Source: Ceratodon purpureus
Taxonomy: Eukaryota; Streptophyta; Bryopsida; Pseudoditrichales; Ditrichaceae
Length of the DNA stretch: 64,000 nucleotides
Assembly: GCA_014871385.1 (NCBI GenBank)
Contig: CM026433.1
Coordinates: 6,955,585 to 7,019,584 of the forward strand
Direction of reading: 5' to 3'
Shown: piece by piece, positions 12,654 to 24,500 of the stretch
Position numbering within the stretch: position 1 is the first letter of the stretch
Layout: every line of letters begins with the position of its first letter
Notes under the pieces: model-generated
Told to the model about the DNA's origin: nothing
Database searches by the model: none
The model's input: only the letters and a program-made list of their open reading frames with translations
Program-made: the position numbers and the translations under genes

Positions 12654-14159
12654 GCACATTTCAACACTTGAGGCTGCTAATTGTAACACAGGCGTTTTAC
12701 AATTATTAATTTATAAATGAGGTATATGGCAGGGGTCTCTGGTACAGAATGCGATTGTACAATCTCTCCCGATCGTGAGCATTGAGCACCCCAGATAATT
12801 TTGGATCGGCTACTTCATCAAGTGCCTGGCTGGCCCGCCTGACCGAGCCTTGCCTGGCTTGAGAAACCCTTCATGGATTACTTGCAATCTGTAGTACCTG
12901 GGTCTTTGACATCCAACTTTCAAATAAAGTACAAGTTGAGGAACTCTTGTGGAGTTTGAAAGGGGAGTGATTGGTATTTGAAAGTGGGAAATTACATCCT
13001 GCTGAGCATTGCTCAGTTCGTTAGTGTCGAGTTGATCTGGCATTGTACTATATTGGTGCATTTGGTTCATAATGAAATTGAAATAAATATTTCACAAGTT
13101 CACAAATTTCTGCATTGCATGGCGTAGAAATTTGGTGTTGTGATACAAATTTTTACCAAGGTTAAATCTCAATGAGATGTTTTCTAAAATCCATTGCCCT
13201 CATATATAACCTCTTTGTTATGTTTGATGGAGATAAATGTTATTGTTACTTAAATACAAATAAATAAGTATATAGTTGTAAGTTGACCTGGATTGGTTAA
13301 TACACTATAAGTGATTTTCTTGATTGATTTTGAAGAGTTGAATAATGCAGTTTTTACTAGAGACTATACTTCAAAACATCTATTAAAAATGGTATATTAA
13401 ATTATTAAATTAGATTTTTTAATCTATGATGACCAAATTGGTCACCCTTGACATTTAAGGATTATGAGAATCCTATTATCATTTACTAGAACTTTTGCAT
13501 TTAAACCTTCAAAAATTCACCAAAAACTCAATACAACTCCAATAACTTTGAATCTTTTTTTTTCATATTCTCTATGATTGACCGATCTTTCTGTATTTTT
13601 TTCCACACCAACTCTGCCATTCAAGCAGGAAAAAGGCTTTGATAGTACCTAAGACTTATAATACCCACTGTACGAAATCTCCTCATTGGCAGCACATCAT
13701 ACAAATCATACAAAGAGCCCTTCCCTTCACAATGACGACGCAAACTGCCTTCGAACGCAGTAAACCCCAACACCCGCCATAGTATCACCCCAACATCACA
13801 CCCAACATCAAAACGGGTATCACAGGTACATAAACACAACAAAACCCAAGCATCACCACAGTATCAAAAGTCTAGAAACCAAGTATCACAAAAGCATCAT
13901 AACAGTATCACCATAGTATTACCATAGTATCGGCCGGCATCCTGAGCTTTCGCTTCACTCGCTTCGAGTTTCCCAGTTTTCTTTCTTCGCGTTGTGCGGC
14001 GAAGTGCATGGAGCGGATCGAGAGGAGCGATGTCGCGATTCCAGGACCAGAGCGGACAGATTGCGCATCAGTCTGAAGGAATTAAGCTTAAGTTTGCGCG
14101 TGTTTCGTCGTTTCAGAGGGAGTTCTAGGCGCCGGGATTCACAGGGATTGACAGACACC
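12654..14159. other. Intergenic between fumarase and phosphoserine phosphatase
   Basis: Fumarase 3' untranslated sequence comes first, then AT-rich DNA without a gene. Between about 13850 and 13930 the words agtatcac and catagtat recur, forming a weak microsatellite. From about 13930 the sequence becomes GC-rich, probably promoter and leader of the next gene. Confidence 0.45.
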
Positions 14160-17100
14160 ATGGCGACGCTGCGCTCGCGCTTGGTGCCGTCGTCGTCGTG
14201 CTCATTCGCCAGGCGGACTGGCGAGGCTGTTTCGGTGCGATCGCCGCAGGGTGTGAAGTTCCAGAGCTTGAGTTCGTTTGGGAGCTGGAAGGTTGTTGCC
14301 GGTGAGACTCGGTTGGCGTTGCGGGAGGCGGGTGGAGGAGTGATGGTGGCGCATGCCGGGAGTGGCGAGAATGCGACGTCGTCCGGGAGTTTGGCAGCAG
14401 GTTTGGTGCATTCTCTATAGGGGGTTACTTGTTGGATTTCTTAGGTGTTCGGTTTTGATCCTCGCTCTCTGTTTTTGGTGGAGAGGAATTGCGGTTTAGG
14501 ATTGTTTGTATTGTGTGTGATCGCACGAGAATGGTAGTTTTTTTAGCGATGGTGCTTGTTGGAGAATTTAGGTTACGAGGGGCTGCAGTAGTGCCGTGAA
14601 ATGCGAGATTCGTTGTTATTGTAATTGAACTTCACCTTCTCTGATTCAAGTACTTTGCGCTTGGTTTTCATTAGCAGCTAATTATTCTCCTTCCTGTGAT
14701 TAGCAGAGATCTTTTAAATATGGGAAGCTTGAAATGTAATTTTCTTGGTTATGGGAGCTTTCTTATCGCTGGGCGCATTTTCCGATTGCCTTTCTTGCGA
14801 GTCGCATGAGTTTAATTATTGTCTTCTGCGTATGTTGTTGTGATTAGTTAAGGGAGCTTTTAGTTGAATTAGAGTTTAGGATTTTGATAGTGAGCCTCAT
14901 TTTAACCTGCAACCAAGAGGAAGGCATCTCGTGTGAAGTCCCTCGGTCTTAGAGACAGCCTCCATTTCTTAGAGTGATGGAAGCATCCGCTGGGAGGTTT
15001 ACTGACGTGTGTGAGGTAGTCACAATTCATTCTATGAAAGTTAGATGCATGAATCAATCTTGTTGTGTGCGCTGGTGAATTCCTGTCTATTGATTAATTT
15101 TGCTAAAACAATTTCCATGACTGGGTGGACTTTGCAGAGGTTGTAGCAACATGGCAAAATGCACAGGCTGTGTGCTTCGACGTTGACAGTACGGTGTGTG
15201 AGGACGAAGGAATTGATGAGTTAGCTGCCTTTTGCGGGGCTGGAGATGCAGTTGCCGCGTGGACGGCCAGGTCTGAACTTCCTTTTCCATTCCGTGCATA
15301 GAGGTATTCTGAGCTTCCTTAGTATGGGTAATTGTTTTCCTTCATTACCATGAAAAACAAAATGTGGTATGATTGTATAACATGAATAAACACTGGTACG
15401 GGGGAAAAGAAAAGCTACGAAAGCTCCTTGGAGCTTCAAGCAACCGGTCCATTTAAAAAAATAAATTAAAGCAGAGGCGTGAACATACTCTTACAATGAG
15501 TATAACATTTCTCTTCTTGAATCTTTTAACCTACTGCTGAGGAGGTTGATGAAGCTCTAACAATGCTTGAAGAATATTATTTTCTATATATGTCAAGGCT
15601 AATTCACTCTGAAGTTCCTTGTAACATGACTCCAGCAACAGTGGAGATTTGTAGGTGTAGTTCTCAATAGACACATTGGTCCTCTTGTATGGCAGGGCCA
15701 TGGGTGGATCAGTACCTTTTGAAGATGCACTTGCTGCTAGGCTGGCATTGTTTCGGCCCTCTGTGAAAACTTTGGCGAAGTTTCTAGATACGAGGCCTCC
15801 ACGGTACGTACTTCCTGACTTAATCAGCAGTGGTACCTTTAGTTGAGACCGTAACATGGTGAATGTTATTGATGACGTCACTTTGAATTATCCCTGCCTT
15901 CCTGGACCCCTGCCATACTTGACTTATTGAGATGACTAGATGGTAAAGTGCAGATGTTATTAACCTGGAGAAATAATCCTTGTGAAGAGCAGTTCTACGT
16001 ACAGAAATTCCTGATATAGAATTTTTTCCAAGGATAAATTTACTAGGCCTTCACTAGGCTAGCATCTAGTGGCATAGTGGGGTTGGGAGCAGACACTTTT
16101 GCTTGAGTTTATCAAAATTAAAGCTCTCTAGTCTTTCACTTGTAATCAAAATACCTTACGATGCTAAGATGAATAGTTTTCGCTCTATATGTGCAGCTTT
16201 AGCAAAGGCATACGGGAGTTGGTATCGAAGTTGCAGTCACGTGGAACCGACGTATATCTTGTGTCGGGTGGCTTTCGCCAGATGATTGCGGTAGTCCTTC
16301 ACTCGTTTACTTGAAGAGTTTAAAATACTGCGATTCGCTTTTGTCTACGAGCAATGATACTGATTAGAGGGCACAATCTTACCATATATTCACTTCTTTC
16401 TGTGAGTGTAGCCTGTAGCTGCTCAGTTGCATATTCCAAGCGACAATGTGTTCGCTAATACTCTTCTCTTCGGTGACGATGGCGAATTCACTGGTTTTGA
16501 TGCCACTGAACCTACTTCAAGAAGTGGAGGCAAGGCGCAGGCTATAGAACAAATAAAAAAGGTGAGCTTATATACTCATGCCCGCTGCAACTAGCTATGT
16601 AGTTGATCATCTATGCTATAGTCCTGTTCTGCCACCTCTTAGTGTTGTTGCATGATTACGAAGGATGAGTTGTTCATTTTACTGCACTTGTGTTGGTGGC
16701 TTTAAATACGGTAACTTTCTTAGATTGCATGATGGGCATGCTCAAGTTGCATGTTCACCTGCACACCTCAACTCTCTTGTACGCACACACACACAACAGA
16801 GCTAGTGTTATAATGCCGCGTCTGAGAAAGATGTTATATAAAATTAAAGCCAATAGGGCATGTGCTTTCCAAGAACCGATGCGTTACTAAAGTACATCTT
16901 GATTATTGTTGTAACAGGAACATGGATATCAAACCTTGGTGATGATAGGAGATGGTGCGACAGATCTGGAGGTAGGTTATTCTCCTTTCATGAGTGAAAC
17001 GTGCTAAATATGAATTGGATTGAGGATAGAACGAGTATTCAGACAGCTCGAATCATTATTGTGTGCGACTAATCGATGTGATATTCGTATTCCTATTCTC

Positions 17101-17489
17101 AATGTCAAATTCGGTATCGAGTGATGGTGTCAAGTTTCTGTGCTGTCCCGGATTTACATGTTCGAGGTTCAAACCTTGAACATGCAAAAATGTTTTGTCT
17201 ATACCCTGTAGAATGCACCAACTAGTCTCTACGCTTTCCACGTCGTAGTGTTCATATGTTCGTATTTTTTCACGAGCCTTCTCCTCAAAACGTATTCAAT
17301 AGTTTTTGGTTTTCGCTGTTTGTCAGTATTGACCATATCTGACAAAAGACTCTTCACAAGCAGGCCCGAAGACCAGGCGGTGCAGATCTGTTCATCTGTT
17401 ACGGTGGGGTGGTGGCACGTCCTAGTGTGGTGGCTGGTGCCGATTGGTTTGTTACATCATTTAAAGATCTCATTGAGTCGCTGGATTGA
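14160..17489 (+). CDS. PSP: Phosphoserine phosphatase, plastid
   Basis: Seven exons keep one frame: 14160-14400, 15138-15270, 15696-15803, 16197-16290, 16412-16561, 16918-16971 and 17364-17489, giving 301 residues (Arabidopsis PSP is about 295). The enzyme removes phosphate from 3-phosphoserine, the last step of the plastid phosphorylated route to serine. Residues 1 to about 75 are Ser/Arg/Val-rich and look like a plastid transit peptide. The HAD-family motifs are present: DVDST at 95-99 (motif I, Asp nucleophile), SGGFRQM (motif II region with Ser), a Lys in GGKAQAIEQIKK, and GDGATD at 253-258 (motif III/IV). The ATG at 14160 sits in a fair context (accATGg). Everything needed for catalysis is there. 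Confidence 0.95.
17157..17184. repeat. Short hairpin inside the last PSP intron
   Basis: catgttcgaggtt and aaccttgaacatg form a 13-bp stem with one G-U/mismatch position and a 2-base loop. It lies in the intron 16972-17363. It may be chance or the remnant of a small inverted-repeat element. Confidence 0.5.
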
Positions 17490-20400
17490 GAACATCTACA
17501 GCCTGGCGATAGTACACAACGAATCACTAAAAAAATTAATTGGAGCTGCTGTATTGTGTTGGGCAAAGCTAGACAGGCTCTAGTGATGCTGATCAAATGT
17601 AAATCATTTCATTGCCCCCGCGTTCTGTTTGCTACAACAAGGTGTTACACACAGTTCAGCAAAATGCAAGTTCGATGAGTGCGTTTGAATGTTTCTCTGA
17701 AAGTGAAATGCACTGTTAAGCTTTCTGACATAGGTATCCCAGGGGTTGATATCCAATCCACTTCAATTTCCCAGCCTTCTCGTACTACGGGCCGTCTCCT
17801 GCTCAGTAGTGCTTGTAAGTAATCGTTATTCGCTGGAATGTTTTTGGCCACTTCTGTACTTGCTGCTAAACTAGGGTGTAGTCATACTGTGAACAGAAGG
17901 TTAGGGGGACCGCTGGCCTTGATTTGATCATTAGATTCAATTTGGAATAAAATGTGCGTCTAGCTGATAAAATACTTGTACAGTAGAACAAAACAAATGT
18001 TCCGAAATGCACAGCCCTAGTCATCTAGGGCTTTCTAACGGTGCCTAGCAGGAACACCCTCTTGGCTTATCACATGGGAGGTTTATGTACTACGCAGTTT
18101 CCTTTGGAAGCCTTCGCGAGAAACCAATGCATAAGGTGGACAACTCGCGAGTGAATCGGTGCACAAGTAATCGACTTTCAATAATTATAATTCCCCCTGA
18201 ATCCCCTCAATGAAGCTGATTCGCTGAAGGACCAAGCAAGTACACAAAAGACAAGGAATTGGCGCGATGCTGTCATGGAGTGTCGAGGTCAACTCAACAG
18301 TAGCATTAATGCTTCGTTTTTGAAGGTGGTTGACTTGGATTCAAGCATCAAAGTCTCACAAAAATCAAGGAAAAAGTGGACCATCATGCAAGTTGACTCG
18401 AGATCAGCACTGTTTGCGTATGGGACAAAAACTGGCGGAGAATTTCTTTTCCAAAAATGCTTGTCTGTATTTTGAGTTCAATGTACCGAAGTTAAAATGA
18501 AAGTACTGCTTGCGTACAAAAATTGTACGAGATGAGCCTAGATCATCGAGTCCACCTCACTTACCTCTGAGTCATAACTGGAACTGCCTCTCTCAATGAG
18601 TTGAGCGGCATTCGACTGCAGAGTGATTGACATCCGAAGAATCTTCACCTTGAGGCATGTGAAAGTACTCAACTTTCAAGGGTGAAGTGTGCTCCCCCTT
18701 TGCTCCTGGATCGATTTTGGGTGAGGCAGCAGTGAACCAAAGCAGTAGATCCTGCTCTGTCTTGGTTTATTTGCTACCCAATTGATCCTGTCACCTTGCT
18801 CTGTTTTCCTTTCATGAAAGCTTAGCTTTTCATCTTGCTCTGCTTTCCCTTGCCCTGTTCAGGAACTTAAAGAAAAGAGGATGAGAGTGCTGTTTGTGTA
18901 AAAAAACATGTGCAATACTGGAATCGTTCTTGCCAGCCGCATTAGATAGAGTAGGCAGAAGTTGAGGGCCCGGGAGGACTGGGTGCTGGGCCCAAGTTGC
19001 GTTGCGTATTGACATGGTCAATGCTCTAACTTACAAAGATCAAGTTGTCTTCAATACAGTGGATACCGTGGAGTACAGTGATGAAATTATGAAAAGTATT
19101 TGGTTGTTGTACTAAAAAGCAATGTTTCTTATGTTTTTAAAAACCAATTTGCTATATTTCAAGTATAGTGGGTAAGCTTTACAAAAAAATTCTGGAAATA
19201 TGGAAAGGAGAATAGTCCAATTGAGTTACAGAAAAAGCTCTCTACACAATCAATTCTAATGGAATCATTTTTTCGGAAGTATGCATATGTGAAATGAAGG
19301 GTGGGGTATTGGCTCAATATGGCATTGTATGAATAAAATGTGTTTATATTAATTTTAAGAATTGGAATGCATACTTCAATGCCATATCATTTCACCTTTT
19401 TAATTAGAGCACACATTTGAATGTAAGACTAGCAACCTGAATCACTCACCAAAACATTATAACTTTGTAAATAATTCTAATATTTTTGAATCAATCAAGT
19501 GAATAGTCAAATTATGTATAGCAAAATTATTTGGTACGGTTTCATTGAGTTTCATCCAAATATCACATGAGTACTGTGAAAAGACCTCTTGCTTCAAAAA
19601 TGTAACTTTAATATAAAAATTAAAACCAATAACACGTAATAATATTTTTGCATATTTTGGTTCAGTGTATTATCTACTATTCTTACATATTGATACAAGA
19701 ACTATGAATATAGGTGATTCTGTAATCATAAAGATATTTCAAAATCAATGATATTAATGCAAACTAGTGAATCATTTCTATGTCTACAAAATAAATTACA
19801 TTGATACAACTCATGTTTACCGTCTAATATTGAATTCTGATCGCAATTTTGCCACTCTCCCGAATACAGCGTTCTTCGGTCCTAGTGCCCATACATCGTA
19901 ACTTTCCAGCAAGCAACAGGGAAGCGTGATCTGCCGTGCGCAGCAACCAGAGCAGCGACGGATCACGATTCACACGCCGCGGCAACGACGCTGGTGAGCG
20001 GAGTGATAACCCACCCCATCCTGGAATCTCCATCTCCATCTCCATCTCCTCCCCCAGTGCACCTGCATGGCAACCTCCATCCAAGGACCACGACAGTACC
20101 CCACTGCAAGGACAAACTGTACTGTAACACTCAATCCACACTTCCACTATTCCACCACTGCTCCTTTCATCTCCAGATTATTCCTCATTCAACCCCTTCG
20201 ATCAAAAGTCTTCGCTCACCAGTCTGCAAAGACGAGTGGAACAACTGTGAACAGTGCTCTTCATAAGTTCCAAGTTCCAACTCACCTACCCTTCAACTCC
20301 GAACTTGGCAAATTCCAAATTCCAACTCGTCCACAGTCCACATGGGGCGATGAACTTCGTTCCACACGTGCTGCTCACAACCGAGTCAATTCAGTGCGTC

Positions 20401-20831
20401 CGTCGACGATGCCCACTTGCAGCTTTTGTCCAACGCGGATACATCCTTTTATAGCTCCAAGCCTCCTGTTTCTGCTCTGATGAGTCCGATGAGTGTGATG
20501 AGTCTGATCGTCTGATCCTGGTTTCTCCAAGTTTCAATCTCATCTTAGTGTGAAGTTACTGTATCAAGGTTGTTGGCTTCTCGTGGAGGCGCTCGGTTTC
20601 TGGTAATCGAGCTCCTGGAGTCTGGTGTGTTGGTTTGTCTAGGAAACATATACCTTCGACGTTCACGGTGATCTTGCAGGGTGGAGGTTGCTTTTGTTGT
20701 CTAGATTATCTGCTGGAAGAAGTCTACCTCAACCTAGTGTTCATTTGAACAAGCTGGTGAACTTGCATAGTTGAGCTCTTCGAATCAGTTTCTTGTTGCA
20801 GCAGTTTTGATATCTATGCGAGTCTGTCACC
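17490..20831. other. Intergenic, 3.3 kb, plus promoter of the metalloproteinase gene
   Basis: After the PSP 3' end there is mixed-composition DNA with no recognisable gene. It is strongly AT-rich at about 19100-19830. From about 19850 it is GC-richer and probably holds the metalloproteinase promoter and leader. A (catctc)n microsatellite sits at about 20028-20050, and a run of gatgag words at about 20474-20512. A 66-codon open frame at 18275-18475 begins with ATG but matches nothing I know. Confidence 0.45.
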
Positions 20832-23068
20832 ATGTCGACTCCGACTAGATCTGGTTTGAATTGTCACCTGGTGGTTGCGACTCTTCTGCTAGCGCTTCTA
20901 GGAATCGCGCAGGTTGAATCTCATTTACATGGACATGGGCACGGGCACGACACGGTTGTGGAGCTCAGTGGTCACCGCAAGCTGGGAGCTCTGTCGGAGG
21001 GAGTGACGCGGGTGGCTTCGTTGACGGATGAGGCAGGGCCCTGGAATAGCTTCAAAACGCTCCTGGACACGAAACTCGGAGACGTGCGTACAGGGGTGGG
21101 GGCGCTGAAGTCCTATTTGCAACAATTCGGGTACATTTCCAAGACGGACGCCCCAGCCGGAACCCCCTTCACCGATACATTCGACAACATCACCCAGACC
21201 GCCGTCATGAATTACCAGCGCAGCTTCGGCCTCACCGTCACGGGTCGCCTGGACGTCGCTACTCTGACGCAGATGATCACCCCCCGGTGCGGTAGGGAGG
21301 ATGTCATCAATGGCACGCTTATCATGGTAAGCAGTTCACTCACAATTGGGTTCCATTGGTTTGAATTCCCCACTTGTTGGATCCCCATCTTCCGATCGAG
21401 GAACGTGACTGATTGAGAGACGAGGGTGTGATTTTTGGTCTCTTGGGTGAATGGCATTCCCGAGATGATGTACAGTGTTTTATCGAACTTCGTGGTGATT
21501 CGTTCCATAGTTCGAAACTTGGGTGATGCTAGATTGCGGCGACCGTTCTAGCTACTGGATACTACATTTTTCAGAGAAAAGTAGAAGACCAGGCGTGTTG
21601 ATTTTAGGGTTTTGAAGTTAATCACAAATGCAGAATACGGTGTCGGTAACAGAGCAACTCTCTTCACCTGGAGGCTTAAACCAACTGAAGATTAGCCTCT
21701 AATCAGTAGAGCCCAATTCTCCTTTAGCTATGTGGTAGTCTCAAGTGGCCCTTACATACGTTGAGATGAATTGCATCATCGAATCTGATTTGGAGTGGGT
21801 TTTCCCATGTGCAGCTGCAAAGGGGATTAACCGCGACGGGCACACAACACGTCAGTGTGGGCAGCCAGAAATGGGCGTCATTCGCAGGAAACCCACGGTG
21901 GACGAGGAAGAACCTAACCTACGCCATCGACTCGACGCTGCTCAGCCCGGCCGTGACCCAGACGGACACCGAGATCGCCATCGACACGGCCTTCGCGCAG
22001 TGGTCAGCCGTCACCAACCTCACCTTCACTCGGATCCAGTCCTTGACTACGGCGGACATCACAATCAGCTTCGACCTACTGGACCACGGCGACGGTAACC
22101 CCTTCGACGGGCAGTTGGGCGTGCTGGCCCACGCGTACGCGCCCACCAACGGGCGCCTGCACTTCGACAACTCGGAGTCGTGGTCGATAAACATCCAGAG
22201 TGCGAGCTCGACATTGAAAGACTTCGATCTGGTGTCCGTCGCAGTGCACGAGATCGGGCATCTCATTGGATTGGAGCATTCGAGTGTGCCGGACGCCATC
22301 ATGTACCCCAGCATCTCCCCATTGTCATCCAAGCAGGTGTGTTTTGACATTTATTTTTTTGGTTTGAATTTTTTATTTCTAATCGAGGTGGTGCAGCAGA
22401 AGTTTCATTCGCAGAGCACTTAGTGTGTTACTGTGCTCAATCCCACATTTGTTAGTATAAATTTCACTGTACAGATGACCTAATGAATTCGCAGGAGTGA
22501 GAAACTCCTGCCTAATGATTTAACAAGATGAATCAAGAGTTTGTTAGAGGTGGTGACCTACAATATATTTGATTCACCACTAACACCCAGATTGGTTATG
22601 AAATTATGCATCTCACTTCTAAGCTCAGACCAAATGAACATTTTCTTTTAGTTTTAAAGTTTTGTGGGAGATGCACGTTGTGCAATGAAGTGGTAAAAGA
22701 GATTTGGTGCTACATGATCAATTTCATTCGTGTGAAGTGTAAGTTGGTAACATTTGATTAGGAGCTGGTGCTGAATTGCACTCAGCCATGGCAAATGGAA
22801 CACGTGCAGAGGAATTTTGTTCAGATCAGTTGGAGTATAATTTCTTTGCTAAAGCAGCGCGTGTTTGTTGTCCGTGCAGGCGTTGAATGCGGATGATATT
22901 GCGGGCGCACAGTCGTTGTATGGGGCTAACCCAACGTTTACGCCAGGTACCACCACGCCAGGGACTGGCGGCAACCTCGGTGCTGCAGTTGCATCGTGGC
23001 GTCGTCTTCGGGCCATGGATGTTGCTCTGAGCTGCTTTGGGCTGCTGGTTGCATCCCTTTTTATTTAG
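20832..23068 (+). CDS. Matrix metalloproteinase (MMP, M10A), probably GPI-anchored
   Basis: Three exons (20832-21326, 21815-22336, 22880-23068) join in frame to 401 residues. This is a secreted zinc endopeptidase of the plant MMP type, acting at the plasma membrane or in the wall space. Residues 1-30 form a signal peptide; a His/Gly stretch (HLHGHGHGH) follows. The propeptide has a peptidoglycan-binding-like fold with the cysteine switch PRCGREDV near residue 151. The catalytic domain ends with HEIGHLIGLEHS at 310-321 (three zinc His and the catalytic Glu) and the Met-turn AIMYPS. After a Thr/Gly/Pro-rich linker, the last 16 residues are hydrophobic, as in a GPI-attachment signal. The Arabidopsis MMP genes lack introns, so two introns here differ. 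Start is the ATG at 20832 (caccATG). Confidence 0.94.
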
Positions 23069-23353
23069 ATACACTCTTGGAGAAACAAACGTTGGACTTC
23101 GGATGGTGAAAGAGAGAGGCGTGAATTTTATCATGACATTCTCCAGGCATTTGTGGAGTTCACCGTGGCCGTCAACAATGAGGATGTTGTGGAGCTAAGT
23201 GCAAAAACGCAAGACCTTTCCATTCTTCACTTCAATTTGCTCAAAACATAATGGCTCCGAGCGATCACTTATGAATGTTGTCAGTGGGTTAGATAGTGTT
23301 AGCTATCTATGCCTGAGGGATTTAGAATGTGTTATCCTCTTTCTCTCTTGTAC
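23069..23353. other. Probable 3' untranslated region of the MMP gene
   Basis: Sequence from the MMP stop to the left edge of the tandem array. It occurs only here, not in later array units, which fixes the array's left boundary at about 23354. Confidence 0.5.
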
Positions 23354-24305
23354 CATAGTTCGGCTCGGCCTCTGCTGTGCTAAGTTGGAACAGGTTGGTT
23401 TTTTTATGCAACTCAGGAAGGGTTGCAACTAAAAGATTAAATACCGGAGATGAAGCAATAGATCGAGTCTGCCAAGAGTGAACTCTCCTTTTGTCAAGGA
23501 GTTCTTTCAGATTTGAGTGCGTTGAACCGTCTTCCATGTAGTATAGATTCTTACTGATTCTCAGGGTAGATCCCAATTCAGAGTCCTGTACTGTCTGATG
23601 ACTCTGGCAGCAATCATGTATGATACTGAAAATCCAATCACGAAGTTGAGGAAATTTTTAACAGCCCCTCACTCATCGTCTCGTCTCTCTGAGAATTACT
23701 TCCTTTGAGGAACACATTACACATTAAGCGAATGCTTACTTCGGGACATTTAATTCGTTTGTAGAGCTATGGGTTGAGAGACTCAGTGCTTACAGAATCT
23801 GCAGAAGACTCTCTGCCTACATTATGTATGCACATCAACTGAGCTAAGGAGATGAGAACAGCTTCGTGAACATGGTGACGCAAAACCTGAAACGCGGATG
23901 CATGGGTTAACCATAATGGCTGTTAGCCACCACCGCCCCTACCTTGTGACGTGTTGATCGTTTGGCGGTGGTGCAGTACTACTCGGTACCATCACAATAG
24001 TTCTTATACTTCGCTTCTCCACTTCATGTGTATTTCATAGCTCTGTCAATGCTTGGCGCCCAAGTTATAGTCATGGCTTGTGCTTCACGTCACGTAATTA
24101 ACCCATATGTTTTGCATTACACTGGCTTAGTACAGAGTACAAATGGGCACTCGCCCACTCTATTTTCACCATTCTATTCAACTACGGTCTTCACAGAATT
24201 CTGTGCGCGTGTGCCTTGAAGGAGATTGTAAGAGTTCCAGAATTGGTTGGTTTCAAATACGAAGTGGGACAACGATAAATTCTTTTGACTGCTTGTGTGA
24301 AGGCA
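23354..24305. other. Unit 1 leader region, more diverged than in units 2-5
   Basis: Aligns with 31142-31985 of unit 2 and its counterparts, but with more substitutions and indels. For example, the 34-bp repeat just upstream of the gene is present once here but several times in the other units. This is the region expected to hold the promoter of the double-Dof gene. Confidence 0.6.
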
Positions 24306-24500
24306 GCTTTTACTAGAGATTCAGAACCTGCTGCTTCGAAGCTATTGGAAGGGAATCGCTCAAAGAGAGCCGCACTCTGATCATCACGAAAGTGTGAGCA
24401 AAATTCAAATTCCTTGGCTCCAACACACAGACCCAAAAGTAATCCGCGGGATCTGGATACCAGGTTATCCCAAGCAAAGAATTGTGTGGGGATTGCAAAT

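Noticed and set aside
17157-17184. tRNA T-loop-like ggttcaaac in a PSP intron
   Set aside because: No acceptor stem, D arm or anticodon arm can be placed around it; the sequence is a simple hairpin.
20474-20520. Hammerhead-ribozyme-like core ctgatgagtccgatgag in the MMP leader
   Set aside because: The CTGATGAG box is present, but no GAAA box or pairing stem follows at the needed distance. The text is a run of gatgag repeats.
24414-24500. 29-residue N-terminal extension of the double-Dof protein
   Set aside because: It would need a TTG start. The first in-frame ATG is at 24501, directly before finger 1.
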